From NCBI GenBank assembly GCA_003151735.1, contig PLYI01000081.1, positions 1 through 64,000 of the forward strand: a DNA stretch of 64,000 bases. The letters are read 5' to 3'. Positions 7,741 to 15,696 of this stretch are shown one piece after another; within the stretch, counting starts at the first letter, position 1; the number at the start of each line of letters is the position of its first letter. Made by a program: the position numbers and the translations under genes. The notes beneath the pieces were generated by a model. The model searched no databases, had not been told where the DNA came from, and worked only from the letters and a program-made list of their open reading frames with translations. This DNA is from Candidatus Bathyarchaeota archaeon (GTDB taxonomy: Archaea; Thermoproteota; Bathyarchaeia; Bathyarchaeales; Bathycorpusculaceae).

Positions 7741-9096
7741 ATGGCTAAGCTGATGATTCAACGAATGTCCTTTATCAAAAATAGGACAAATCTCAAGCTA
7801 TCTACAGCAAATATAATGTGTGTAGCAACCGCTTTCATATGGTATTTGCTAGCCTTCATCACTTTAAGTAATTTGGCTAATAATATAGGCACAAACGGTA
7901 CTGAAAACATAATCATTTTCGGCGTTAACGCAGGAGCGATAGCCCTTTCCGGATTACTCGGTTCATTCATTATCGATAAATTCAAGAAACGCAGGCTTTT
8001 TCTTTATCTCTGGATAATTAGCGGAATAGCATTATCAATATTGCCCCTTGCATTTAATGTTGCAAACATCAACGAACTCTTGATAATTTCTTTGATTTTT
8101 GGTCTATACTTTGGATTTGGCATGCCTGCCACGATGGGTTATCATTCAAGTTTCACGAGCATTGAAGGTCGAGCAAAAATAGGCGGCTTAACTTTCTTAG
8201 TGATAGGTGTTTCATCAGCAGCTATTAGTTTTATACCATTCGACTCCCTAATTCTGCCATGTTTGATACTTGCATTTGTTCGGTTAATAGGCTTGGGATT
8301 TTTCCACTTCATGCCTATAACTCAAGAACCTAACAAAGAAACCAGCAAAGTAAAATATATAGGACTTATACAAAACAGGTCTTTCCTTTTTTATTTTATT
8401 CCATGGTTAATGTTTACCCTAATAAATTTCACAACTATTCCAACTCAAAACAACATTCCAGACATAAAAAACAATCCTGACCTCTTCAACGTATTAGAAA
8501 ATATTGTCATCGCAATAGTGGCCGTTATCGGGGGATTTGTCGCCGACAGATGGGGCCGTAAACGGTTAACAATAATCGGCTTTATTGTACTAGGTATAGG
8601 ATATGCAGTTCTGGGGCTTTACCCCGGGTTGTTTGGCAGCGTAATTTACACTATTGTAGATGGAGTCGCATGGGGAATTTTCTACGTTATATTTGTTTTT
8701 ACATTGTGGGGTGACCTTGCTCAAAATCGAAATAGCGATAAAATCTACTTTTTAGGAGTTTTACCCTTTGTTTCATCTTATTTTATAGAACTGATATTTT
8801 CTCCAATTCTAGTAGATATACTACCATCAACAATTTTCTCTTTTGCCAGTGTCTTCCTATTTCTCGCTGTTTTGCCTTTGATTTATGCTCCCGAAACTTT
8901 ACCTGAGAAACTGATGAAAGACCGCGATCTTAAAAGCTACATCGAGAATGCAAAAAAGAAAGCGCAAAAAGAATCTGACAACGTCCATAAAAAAGAAAAA
9001 CCGAATGCTAACAATAATGATGATGAAAAACCATCAAAGTCCGAAGAAGATAAAGAATATCAAGATGCAGTGAAGCTTGCAGAAAAATACTATTAA
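7741..9096 (+). CDS. MFS transporter with charged C-terminal tail
   Basis: A 451-residue membrane protein with about 12 hydrophobic segments in two halves. The loop between the second and third segments (IIDKFKKRRLFLY) and the equivalent in the second half (FVADRWGRKRLTI) match the GxxxDRxGRR-type MFS signature. The last 60 residues are a hydrophilic Lys/Glu/Asn-rich cytoplasmic tail. MFS proteins move small solutes using ion gradients; the substrate cannot be read from sequence. Its position between the prenyl-synthase-like gene and the radical SAM gene suggests export of a product of that cluster. Base composition is AT-rich like its upstream neighbour. Confidence 0.85.
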   Translation: MAKLMIQRMSFIKNRTNLKLSTANIMCVATAFIWYLLAFITLSNLANNIGTNGTENIIIFGVNAGAIALSGLLGSFIIDKFKKRRLFLYLWIISGIALSILPLAFNVANINELLIISLIFGLYFGFGMPATMGYHSSFTSIEGRAKIGGLTFLVIGVSSAAISFIPFDSLILPCLILAFVRLIGLGFFHFMPITQEPNKETSKVKYIGLIQNRSFLFYFIPWLMFTLINFTTIPTQNNIPDIKNNPDLFNVLENIVIAIVAVIGGFVADRWGRKRLTIIGFIVLGIGYAVLGLYPGLFGSVIYTIVDGVAWGIFYVIFVFTLWGDLAQNRNSDKIYFLGVLPFVSSYFIELIFSPILVDILPSTIFSFASVFLFLAVLPLIYAPETLPEKLMKDRDLKSYIENAKKKAQKESDNVHKKEKPNANNNDDEKPSKSEEDKEYQDAVKLAEKYY

Positions 9097-9121
9097 GCCA
9101 CTCTAACGTTGTTTAGCAGTT

Positions 9122-10252
9122 ATGTTCTTTCACGTCATACTTACAAGTGACTGCAACCTGCAATGCAAATACTGCTTTGGCGAGAGCCTCGACGATTTCG
9201 ACGAAGACTTCGGCGACGACATAGAAGTTGACTACGATTTACCTCGTAAACTAAATTATGATTTGGATTTGCTCAAAGACTTTTGCCGCAAAGACCCAGA
9301 ATGCGTTTTAACCTTCTATGGCGGTGAACCTTTGCTGGGAATTGATAAGCTCAGGCAAATCATGGATAAAGTTGAGCCTAAACATTTTTTGATTCAAACA
9401 AACGGCTTACTTTTAGACAAATTAGAACCCAAATATGTTAACCGCTTCCATACAATTCTTGTTTCGTTAGATGGTCAAGAAGAGTTAACGGATTATTATC
9501 GTGGCAAGGGTACTTTTCGCAAAGTTATTGATAACTTGAAATTAATCAGGAAAAACGGTTTTTCTGGTGAACTTATCGCTCGCATGACAATAATGGAGCA
9601 AACCGACATCAACAAGCAGGTTCGATGGCTGTTGGATAACGCTGAGTTTTCGTTTTCTTCGATTCATTGGCAGCTCAACGCTGGGTTTTGGGGCAACGAT
9701 TTCCAGCGGCGGAACTTTGAAGAATGGACAAAAACAAACTATATTCCTGGCGTCCGTGAACTCGCTCGTTTTTGGGTTGATCAGATGAAACAGAAGGGAG
9801 TAGTGTTGAAGCTTTATCCGTTGCTGGGAATTGCTGAGTCGCTTTTGCATGAAGAGAAAAATTGCCTTATGCGCTGTGGAGGAGGTTGGATTAACTATGC
9901 TATCCAAACGGATGGTTTCATTCTTCCTTGTCCAACAATGTGGGGTATGAAAGAATATTATTTAGGCAACATAAAAGATGCTGATCCACTTAAGTTAAAG
10001 AAGTTATTTGTCAACGAAAAACCATGCGTTCAATGTTCCATTCTTGGTGTTTGCGGCGGCAGATGCTTGTATACCAACATAGCTAAGAGGTGGAGTGATG
10101 AAGCCTACGGGAAAGTCTGTCATACAGTTGAGCAACTTGTAGAAACTGTCAAGAGTGAAATTCCAAAGATTCAGATGCTGATAAAGAATAAACAAATCAG
10201 GCTTGAAGACTTCGACTATTTGAAATACAACGGATGCGAAATTATTCCCTGA
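9122..10252 (+). CDS. Radical SAM/SPASM protein, putative peptide-modifying enzyme
   Basis: A 376-residue radical SAM enzyme. The cluster motif is CNLQCKYC at residues about 11-18, followed by the GGEP motif (FYGGEPLLG, about 72-80). The C-terminus has a SPASM-type set of cysteines: CPTMWGMKE, then CVQCSILGVCGGRC and a final C before HTVEQLVE, which would bind auxiliary 4Fe-4S clusters. SPASM enzymes usually modify ribosomal peptides or protein residues. It most resembles the archaeal family typified by AF0577 of Archaeoglobus (from memory). It starts 25 bases after the MFS gene, so the three genes may be co-transcribed. No precursor peptide is obvious nearby. Confidence 0.88.
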   Translation: MFFHVILTSDCNLQCKYCFGESLDDFDEDFGDDIEVDYDLPRKLNYDLDLLKDFCRKDPECVLTFYGGEPLLGIDKLRQIMDKVEPKHFLIQTNGLLLDKLEPKYVNRFHTILVSLDGQEELTDYYRGKGTFRKVIDNLKLIRKNGFSGELIARMTIMEQTDINKQVRWLLDNAEFSFSSIHWQLNAGFWGNDFQRRNFEEWTKTNYIPGVRELARFWVDQMKQKGVVLKLYPLLGIAESLLHEEKNCLMRCGGGWINYAIQTDGFILPCPTMWGMKEYYLGNIKDADPLKLKKLFVNEKPCVQCSILGVCGGRCLYTNIAKRWSDEAYGKVCHTVEQLVETVKSEIPKIQMLIKNKQIRLEDFDYLKYNGCEIIP

Positions 10253-10416
10253 GCTTCGGAAAATCCACTGCAGCACTTCATTTTCGGGGTATGAGGGAGC
10301 TAGCGTTTGTGACACGGATCGGAACCAACAAGAATTTATATTCTGAAATCAGGCAGTTTACTATGTACTAATTCTGGATGAAAAAAACCGTTGATTGAAA
10401 AATCAACTAGAAACAT

Positions 10417-10611
10417 TTGATTAGTGACCACGTAAATTTGAAGGAGGAAAACCAAATTTCTCGTATAAAACAAACAAAAGAAAAAGTAAACTTATGTCCA
10501 AAATGTGGAAAAACTCAAACAAAAATAGAAGTGAATCCTAACACTGGACAAGTACTAGTTCTATGCTCAAACAAGGCTTGCCATTCATTGCTTTCTAAAA
10601 GCTGGTTCTAG
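10417..10611 (+). CDS. Small zinc-ribbon protein
   Basis: A 64-residue ORF with a CPKCGK pair at about residues 27-32 and CSNKACH at about 51-57, a treble-clef or zinc-ribbon pattern. The track start is a TTG with no Shine-Dalgarno. A perfect GGAGG lies at 10443-10447, eight bases before an in-frame ATT at 10456, so initiation at the ATT is possible and would give a 51-residue protein. Function is unknown. It follows the radical SAM gene by about 160 bases and could be a separate unit. Confidence 0.5.
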   Translation: MISDHVNLKEENQISRIKQTKEKVNLCPKCGKTQTKIEVNPNTGQVLVLCSNKACHSLLSKSWF

Positions 10612-10739
10612 ACTTCCAACTCTTCAAACTTTTGGCATGGCGGTGCGTTTTGGTGGTAGCCTGTTTGCAGTCACATGATTTTATATTTGCATTTTCATTT
10701 TAGAGAACATACCCTGTTTCTTGGGAGAAAAAATTTCTG

Positions 10740-10907
10740 ATGATTGAAAAACGTGATGATGGATATTATGTTGTTTCTGAAAAGTCAGAGAAAAATTTAG
10801 GTGGACCATATAAAACGTGTGCTGAGGCTGAGCAGAGGCTTCGGCAAGTGGAATACTTCAAGCATAAGAAAGGAAGCAGATTAGAGCAAGGCGACAATTT
10901 TGGTTGA
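10740..10907 (+). CDS. Small conserved 55-residue protein
   Basis: Missing from the ORF track. The ATG at 10740 follows TTGGGAGAAA (Shine-Dalgarno about 11 bases upstream), and a TATA-like GATTTTATATTTGC lies about 55 bases upstream. The peptide has a short beta hairpin (DDGYYVVSEKSEKNLGGPYK) and then a helix with AEAEQRLRQVEYFKHKKG. This GGPYKT...AEQRLRQVEYFKH pattern is typical of small proteins widespread in bacteria, phages and archaea whose function is unknown. Its end overlaps the start of the next gene by eight bases. Confidence 0.65.
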   Translation: MIEKRDDGYYVVSEKSEKNLGGPYKTCAEAEQRLRQVEYFKHKKGSRLEQGDNFG

Positions 10908-11163
10908 GCTTTTTAGCGGCACTTTTGATGATGCCAGGTATGGTATAGCAACTGTCCAGCCGAGCAGAGCAGTAAAAAAATGTAGAATAAGAAATTTAAG
11001 AGTTGAATATGGCCTATCTAAAATTGCTGTTTTTCTTGCAGTACCAAAAGCTTGCGTTAACTGTGAAAAACAGAATGTTTGCTCAGACGATTTTGCAGAA
11101 CAAATAATTCAAAAATACAATGATCACCATAAAGACTCAGATGAGTTCATGTCCATCTACTAG
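10900..11163 (+). CDS. Hypothetical protein with a Cys cluster (TTG start)
   Basis: An 87-residue ORF starting at a TTG that overlaps the stop of the preceding 55-residue gene. It has a beta-rich N-terminal half (ELFSGTFDDARYGIATVQ) and a cluster CVNCEKQNVC near residue 53, which could bind zinc. I recognise no family. Its stop shares bases with the GTG of the next gene, so the three small genes form one tightly packed unit. Confidence 0.5.
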   Translation: MVELFSGTFDDARYGIATVQPSRAVKKCRIRNLRVEYGLSKIAVFLAVPKACVNCEKQNVCSDDFAEQIIQKYNDHHKDSDEFMSIY

Positions 11164-11519
11164 TGGGAAGTGCAGGTTTGAAGAATCCAAGTAACAATTT
11201 GTGGATAATCGGCAGAATGTTTGAAGTAGATTTCGGCGAGAAAGCCTTCACGTTATTTTACGAAAGCCACCACAAGCTAATTTTAACTGAGATAAGAGGT
11301 CCAGAAGCTGGAAGAATCCAGAATCTGATGGTAAATATCCTTGAGTTGAGGCCTAATCTTTTCATGGTTAACTGGCAAGAAGAAAACAAGCTTACAGTCA
11401 CTGACCTAGAGGATTATGACAAGGGCGTTGTTTACGCTAACATGACTACACCAAACGACAATTTTGTTTCAGCGAAAGGAACTTTGAAAGAAATAAAGAC
11501 AAATCCTAAAGAAAAATAA
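11163..11519 (+). CDS. MoaF-like (calycin-fold) protein
   Basis: A 118-residue protein starting with GTG directly at the upstream stop codon. The strand pattern and the motifs FEVDFGEKAFTLFY, EIRGPEAGR and NWQEENKLTVTDLEDYDKG followed by a final FVSAKGTLKEI match the MoaF/calycin-like family, in which a small beta barrel binds an unknown ligand. MoaF is linked to molybdenum cofactor in some bacteria, but MoaF-like proteins are broader than that. The family call is from memory of the conserved W-E...TVT.L.D...G pattern, so it is moderate. Confidence 0.5.
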   Translation: MGSAGLKNPSNNLWIIGRMFEVDFGEKAFTLFYESHHKLILTEIRGPEAGRIQNLMVNILELRPNLFMVNWQEENKLTVTDLEDYDKGVVYANMTTPNDNFVSAKGTLKEIKTNPKEK

Positions 11520-11573
11520 CTTCGGTTTCATCTTAAATTTGCTGGTACGCTCTTGTTTTGCATCCGAAATACA

Positions 11574-11834
11574 TTAGAGTTTCTTATAGACAACGTCTTT
11601 TTGTCTTGCAATCTGCATCAATTTTAGGCCTACGTTTTGTCCGCCCTCGGCTCTTTTGATTTCTTCGCGGTCAATCTGCATTGAATCGACAATTTGCTCA
11701 AAATCAGTTAATGGCCCTTTTATGAGGATGCGGTCGCCGACGGATAATGGCAGCATCAATTCGACAGTGGCAACGCTGATTTTTGAGAAGAAATGTGTGA
11801 CTTGCCCGATTTCAATAATGGCTTCTTCAGTCAA
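11574..11834 (-). CDS. Translation elongation factor-like (EF-Tu domain 2-like) small protein
   Basis: An 86-residue protein consisting of one beta-barrel domain of the EF-Tu domain 2 type. IGQVTHFFSKISVATVEL opens the barrel, VGDRILIKGPLTDFEQIVDS is the central part, and QNVGLKLMQIARQKDVVY closes it. Proteins of this size and pattern are widespread and often occur near U32 peptidases, although none is next to it here. Role is unknown; it may bind RNA or a translation component. The whole ORF is conserved-looking, so the ATG at 11834 is probably right. Confidence 0.8.
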   Translation of the reverse strand: MTEEAIIEIGQVTHFFSKISVATVELMLPLSVGDRILIKGPLTDFEQIVDSMQIDREEIKRAEGGQNVGLKLMQIARQKDVVYKKL

Positions 11835-11994
11835 GCGCTTTGCCTCTTGTACATTACTGTACGTGTGGCAATAAAAGACTTGCTTTTCCTGATCAAAACA
11901 GCTTAAATTTTTATGTTCAAGTTTTTTTAATTTCTATTCAAGAATAGGTAAATCGAGCCAAAAAAAGAGAAAAGTGTACTCCGCAAAAGACTTT

Positions 11995-12168
11995 TTACCA
12001 GCCAGAGGTTGTGTCATCACCAGTTTGCTCTAACGCTTTCTTTTCTTCTTCTCCAACCTCAGGCGGAACGTTAACTTCGTTTTTGCCTTCTTGGATTATT
12101 TCACGTTTCTTTTTCTTCTGTTGGATGACAAATTCGCCTTTCTTGTTTTTTTCTGGAAAGATAATCAC
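11995..12168 (-). CDS. Small charged protein, GTG start
   Basis: Not in the ORF track because of its size. From a GTG at 12168 the reverse strand encodes 57 residues: a short strand (IIFPEKNKKGEFVIQ), a basic run, then an acidic C-terminal half (PPEVGEEEKKALEQT) ending SGW. The codon usage resembles neighbouring genes and the reading is free of rare codons. No family is recognised. The start is uncertain; no strong Shine-Dalgarno is seen. Confidence 0.45.
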   Translation of the reverse strand: MIIFPEKNKKGEFVIQQKKKKREIIQEGKNEVNVPPEVGEEEKKALEQTGDDTTSGW

Positions 12169-12338
12169 CTTCACATAAAAACAATCTAGAAAAATCGCCT
12201 ATTAAGATTCGTGACTGTGCAAAGGCAACAACAGATACAGGAAGAAACAGGAAATTAGCGGTTGGTACATCGCTTTTTAGCGAATTTTAGTTGTCAAAAA
12301 ATCGTTTATTTATTTTGGAGGGTAACTTTAAACGCTGA

Positions 12339-12438
12339 ATGTTGCTTGCTGTGGATTTTGACATGGAGGCTTTTGCTAAAGTTCATGATTTTTTTAGATA
12401 AACTTCGCTTTGCAAGAAATCCAGCTGATGCAATTTAG
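12339..12438 (+). pseudogene. Possible frameshifted micro-ORF
   Basis: An ATG opens a 20-codon ORF (LLAVDFDMEAFAKVHDFF) that stops just after a run of seven T. Removing one T would continue sensibly for another dozen residues (LDKLRFARNPADAI) to a TAG. Either a homopolymer sequencing error hides a 32-residue peptide or this is chance. The rest of the 12169-12469 gap shows no other coding signal; a short TCGCTTTTTAGCGA hairpin lies near 12271. Confidence 0.2.
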
Positions 12439-12469
12439 AAAAACAAAACCCTCAAATCAGAAGGTGTTA

Positions 12470-12877
12470 TTAATGGCTTATTTCAGCAGATTCTTCACGA
12501 TTCTTGAGTTTCTCTTCCAAAAGAACCAGCAGTTCCTGAGGCTTCACAGGCTTAACCAAATACGCGTCTGCGCCTTCATCGAGCGCTTTAACGCCTGTTT
12601 CAAGAGATGGAAAACCTGTAATCATGATTTTGACTGTGTGCTGGAGTTGTTTTTTGAGTTTTGCAAGTAAATCGGTGCCGTCCATGTCTGGAAGCCTTAT
12701 GTCTACCAGTGCTAAGTCGTAGTGGCGGTTTTCAGCTTTTTCTATCGCTTCCTTGCCTGTTTCTGCTGTTTCAATCTCGTAACCGCTCTTTTGGAGAATG
12801 CGTGTGAACGTTCGAAGAATTGATTTATCATCATCAACAACGAGTATAGTTTTTTTAGGCGCTGTCACTTCTAACAT
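12470..12877 (-). CDS. Response regulator, receiver domain only (CheY-like)
   Basis: A 135-residue stand-alone receiver domain. The acidic pocket is in ILVVDDDKSI, the phospho-acceptor Asp in LALVDIRLPDMDG, the conserved Thr in IMITGFPS and the Lys in YLVKPVKP. No output domain follows; the tail EEKLKNREESAEISH is a short helix. Such proteins are phosphorylated by histidine kinases and act through protein contacts. No kinase gene is in the window. Monocistronic, with about 280 non-coding bases upstream. Confidence 0.92.
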   Translation of the reverse strand: MLEVTAPKKTILVVDDDKSILRTFTRILQKSGYEIETAETGKEAIEKAENRHYDLALVDIRLPDMDGTDLLAKLKKQLQHTVKIMITGFPSLETGVKALDEGADAYLVKPVKPQELLVLLEEKLKNREESAEISH

Positions 12878-13157
12878 TCCCTCTTAATTCACAATCTCGG
12901 CTTTTTCTTAAACCTTGGGAGTTCATGATAAGCCGACAAATTTCTTTGCGACGTTAAACCAAACTGTTAGTTGATTTAATTTCAACAAAGACTTCTTCGC
13001 CCTTTTGGCTATTGCTAACAATGTTTTTCGAGATTAATAAACGCTATCCCGTTTATCGGCATCACTTTTAACGGGTGTTCGCTGCCTCAAAATAATTTTT
13101 AGCCGTTCAATAACAATAAGGTTATAAACTCAAAAACACTCAAATAAGTTGTAGGTT

Positions 13158-14633
13158 TTGACGCTGGAAATGATGTCTGCACCTTTTTCTTACACAATAG
13201 ACACTGAAGTTCCTTCAATCTACTATGAGAAGCTATTTGACTTCATCTACACGCAGTATCTTGTGCCGCAAAAACAGCGATTCACAAACTTATCTAGAGA
13301 AACAACTCCGACAAGTAACAAAATCTCTTACGTTGTTCTCGACGCACAAGGAAGACACATTCTCAAAGTTGAAGTAACAGGCACAGACAAGGTAAATGCA
13401 ACCATTACACCCATAGAAATGGATGTTCCAGAAGCAATCTCCAAAATAGCAAGACAAGATGTACTAATCGCTACAGAACTTTTTGAGGAAAAAGCACGCA
13501 AAGTAACCTGGTACTTCGCTTGGCAAGAAGGCGAAAAAATCGTCCCTGAAAAAGTCAAACTCCACGAAAAAAGCTTCAACCGCCTTTTCTTGGAAACCCA
13601 GATCCTGCTAACCTTCGTATTTATCGGACTTGGATTGGGGCTGTTCGTTGTTGTTTTGACTTTTTACCCAAGTTACTTCTGGGCAGTCCCAATAATTTTG
13701 ATTGCTTCACAATTCGTATTCGTTTTCTACTCAAACAAGATAATTGCGCGGTCAGGCGACTGGACAATCACCCAAGACAACCCAACCATACACTTCTTAG
13801 AATATCAACCTCCAATCGGCTCCTTGGGGACTCTTGATGACTACAAGCAAATCCCGCCCGAGCAGCTTGTAGCATTAAAGAAAGAAGTCTATGAAGAAAT
13901 AATAGCTAAACACGGCGCCATCGACTGCCAAGAGGCAGAAAAAATCTTCTCCAAATACAATGTAACTTGCAGGCTCGGCAGTTTGTCAACCAAAAAAATC
14001 AATGTCTATGAGATAGTGAAGAAAGTTGCCGACCGCTTCGGGTATAAAGTGCCTAAAATTGTTATTTCAAACACAATGGTTCCTAACGCGGCAGCTTCAG
14101 GCCCCAGCCCCAGCCGAGGCATTGTTTTGATAACTACTGGGTTGCTTGTCCAGTTGGAAGAACCTGAAGTCGTAAGCGTTTTGGGGCATGAATTCGGGCA
14201 TCTCAAGGGAAGAGACCCTTTAATCCTGTTTGCGCTGTTGAGTACAGAGTTCCTGTTCAGGTTCTACGTGCTTCTTGCTGTGTTCCCGTTTATATTCACG
14301 TCTTTTCTGTTCTTTGTCTACTTCTTCGCAGTTATGACCCTCATATTCTTCATAGCGAAATTCTTTGAAGCCCGCGCAGACCTAACGTCAGCCATAATGA
14401 TGGGGCAACCTAAAATCATGGCGAGGGCACTGGAGAAAATCGGGTTCCACAGGCTCCTGTTCGAGCGAACGCCGAGTTTCCGCCTGCAAGAATGGGTTGG
14501 TTTGGATCCACATCCGCCGATTTACTTTAGAGTGGACCGTTTAGAGCAGCTTGGGGACGAGAAGATTAATTATCCGCTGATTCAATCAATCAAAGATGTG
14601 ATAAGAGGGTTTTTTTCAACCTTAAAAAGTTAA
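13158..14633 (+). CDS. HtpX-like M48 membrane metalloprotease with N-terminal soluble domain
   Basis: A 491-residue protein. Residues about 1-140 form a soluble beta-rich domain not usual for HtpX. Two membrane segments follow (about 145-190), then a peptidase domain with the zinc motif HEFGH at about 344-348 and the third ligand in FEARADL near 410, separated by hydrophobic segments [17 protein letters not shown]48 proteases degrade damaged membrane proteins. The track start is TTG; the two in-frame ATG codons a few residues later are equally possible. A TATA-like GGTTATAAAC lies about 40 bases upstream. It differs from the smaller HtpX at 52492. Confidence 0.82.
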   Translation: MTLEMMSAPFSYTIDTEVPSIYYEKLFDFIYTQYLVPQKQRFTNLSRETTPTSNKISYVVLDAQGRHILKVEVTGTDKVNATITPIEMDVPEAISKIARQDVLIATELFEEKARKVTWYFAWQEGEKIVPEKVKLHEKSFNRLFLETQILLTFVFIGLGLGLFVVVLTFYPSYFWAVPIILIASQFVFVFYSNKIIARSGDWTITQDNPTIHFLEYQPPIGSLGTLDDYKQIPPEQLVALKKEVYEEIIAKHGAIDCQEAEKIFSKYNVTCRLGSLSTKKINVYEIVKKVADRFGYKVPKIVISNTMVPNAAASGPSPSRGIVLITTGLLVQLEEPEVVSVLGHEFGHLKGRDPLILFALLSTEFLFRFYVLLAVFPFIFTSFLFFVYFFAVMTLIFFIAKFFEARADLTSAIMMGQPKIMARALEKIGFHRLLFERTPSFRLQEWVGLDPHPPIYFRVDRLEQLGDEKINYPLIQSIKDVIRGFFSTLKS

Positions 14634-14767
14634 TTAGCCCCCGTTTATCTATTGAAAAAGCAAATTAACAACACAAAGCAACCGCCAGTAACTTTAAAGT
14701 TGATTTTGACCACACTATGAGACGACCTGTCCTTTTTCTTTAACGGAACAGGGTTTTCAACATATTA

Positions 14768-14788
14768 ATTGGCTGATTTTCAGCCAAT
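14768..14788. other. Perfect hairpin in a 370-base non-coding gap
   Basis: ATTGGCTG-ATTTT-CAGCCAAT is an eight-base-pair stem with a five-base loop. It lies in the 14634-15005 gap between the protease and the zinc-ribbon gene. It has no T-run directly after it, so it is not a classical terminator. I see no coding signal in the rest of the gap. Confidence 0.4.
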
Positions 14789-15005
14789 ACGGACCTCCTC
14801 CCTTAGTGAAATATCTATCCACTATAGGTTTCTGCATAGAACATCTATTAGGCTCCAAATGTACAAAAATTAATTAACAGATAAGCTAGCAAAGCCATTC
14901 GTTGAGCTGAATTCCCGGATTGCATTTTTAAGATAAACAACAAGCAATTTCAGGCAAAGCCCAATTAAACAATAAATAAAAGCCTATCAAAATATAATTC
15001 CAGAC

Positions 15006-15509
15006 GTGAACACTATGCGGTCTGAATGTTATGGTTGCAAGAAATCCTTCTCGGGTAAAGGCATAATCGTGAGTCTAAACGGTGGCGAGCGGACTTATTG
15101 TGCGGATTGTCTTTGGAAGGTTCAGAAGGAGTATGCTCAGAAGAAGAGTTGCGAAGACTGCGGGCACTTCGATGAGGAATCCTGCGAGAAGCGGGGGAAG
15201 GCGTTGGCGCCTGTAAAGGCTGGATTTAACACTTATTTTGTTGAAGCAGAAACCTGCCGAGACTACTCCACCGAGCAAAAGGCAAGTTCAAAAAAGAAAA
15301 ATGAGTTAACTGAGGAACAAAAAGAAGCTGCCGCCCTCGTAAAAAAACTCTCTGAGAAAGGACAAACTCTAACTGTTTACTGCTGCCACTGTGGAGCCCC
15401 GATGAAAATCGGCGCAAAAGCACCCCAAATCCAAGGTACATGTCTAAAATGCAAAGGTGACTTGGAAATTGTTAACATGGCGAAATTCATCAAACAACAC
15501 AAATCATAA
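15006..15509 (+). CDS. Multi-zinc-ribbon protein
   Basis: A 167-residue protein with three Cys clusters. The first is CYGCKKSFSG with CADC about 20 residues later, the second CEDCGHFDEESCEKR with a later C, and the third CCHCGAPMKIG with CLKCKGDLEI. A Lys/Glu-rich linker (EQKASSKKKNELTEEQK) separates the second and third. Zinc binding is inferred from these pairs. Such archaeal proteins often act as scaffolds or nucleic-acid binders, but no specific role can be given. The start is a GTG at 15006; an internal ATG follows three codons later. Confidence 0.65.
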   Translation: MNTMRSECYGCKKSFSGKGIIVSLNGGERTYCADCLWKVQKEYAQKKSCEDCGHFDEESCEKRGKALAPVKAGFNTYFVEAETCRDYSTEQKASSKKKNELTEEQKEAAALVKKLSEKGQTLTVYCCHCGAPMKIGAKAPQIQGTCLKCKGDLEIVNMAKFIKQHKS

Positions 15510-15533
15510 AATAGTTTTTATTTGGCTAAATTG

Positions 15534-15621
15534 TGGCGCGGATTGTAGGAATTGAACCTACAAGGCTTGTCTACCACAGACTTAGCTGTCCTGCCCCATA
15601 CCAGAATATGGTTGAATGTTC
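15534..15621 (-). pseudogene. Decayed tRNA-Ser(GCT) copy, 3' part retained
   Basis: On the reverse strand the 3' part reads like tRNA-Ser: a perfect T-arm (GTAGG-TTCAATT-CCTAC), AATCCGC, G and CCA. It aligns with the intact tRNA-Ser(GCT) at 16575-16661 with about 11 differences in 70 bases by eye. The 5' acceptor strand (GCGCGAA) does not pair with AATCCGC, U33 is changed, and an anticodon-stem pair is lost. It is best read as the duplicated 3' end of the tRNA gene left at the far side of an inserted segment. Confidence 0.7.
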
Positions 15622-15635
15622 GCGCACCTATTATG

Positions 15636-15689
15636 TTACCATTACATTGTGTGGTTAAAATGTAATATTTATATGGTTTGTAATGGTAA
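15636..15689. promoter_or_regulatory. Inverted-repeat operator around the fic TATA box
   Basis: TTACCATTACA (15636-15646) and TGTAATGGTAA (15679-15689) are perfect 11-base inverted copies. Between them lies ATATTTATATGG, a TATA box about 25 bases before the ATG at 15697. A further TGTAAT half-site overlaps the TATA box at 15661. A dimeric repressor binding here would block transcription. The spacing implies a leaderless mRNA starting at or near the ATG. Confidence 0.6.
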
Positions 15690-15696
15690 AAAGATT

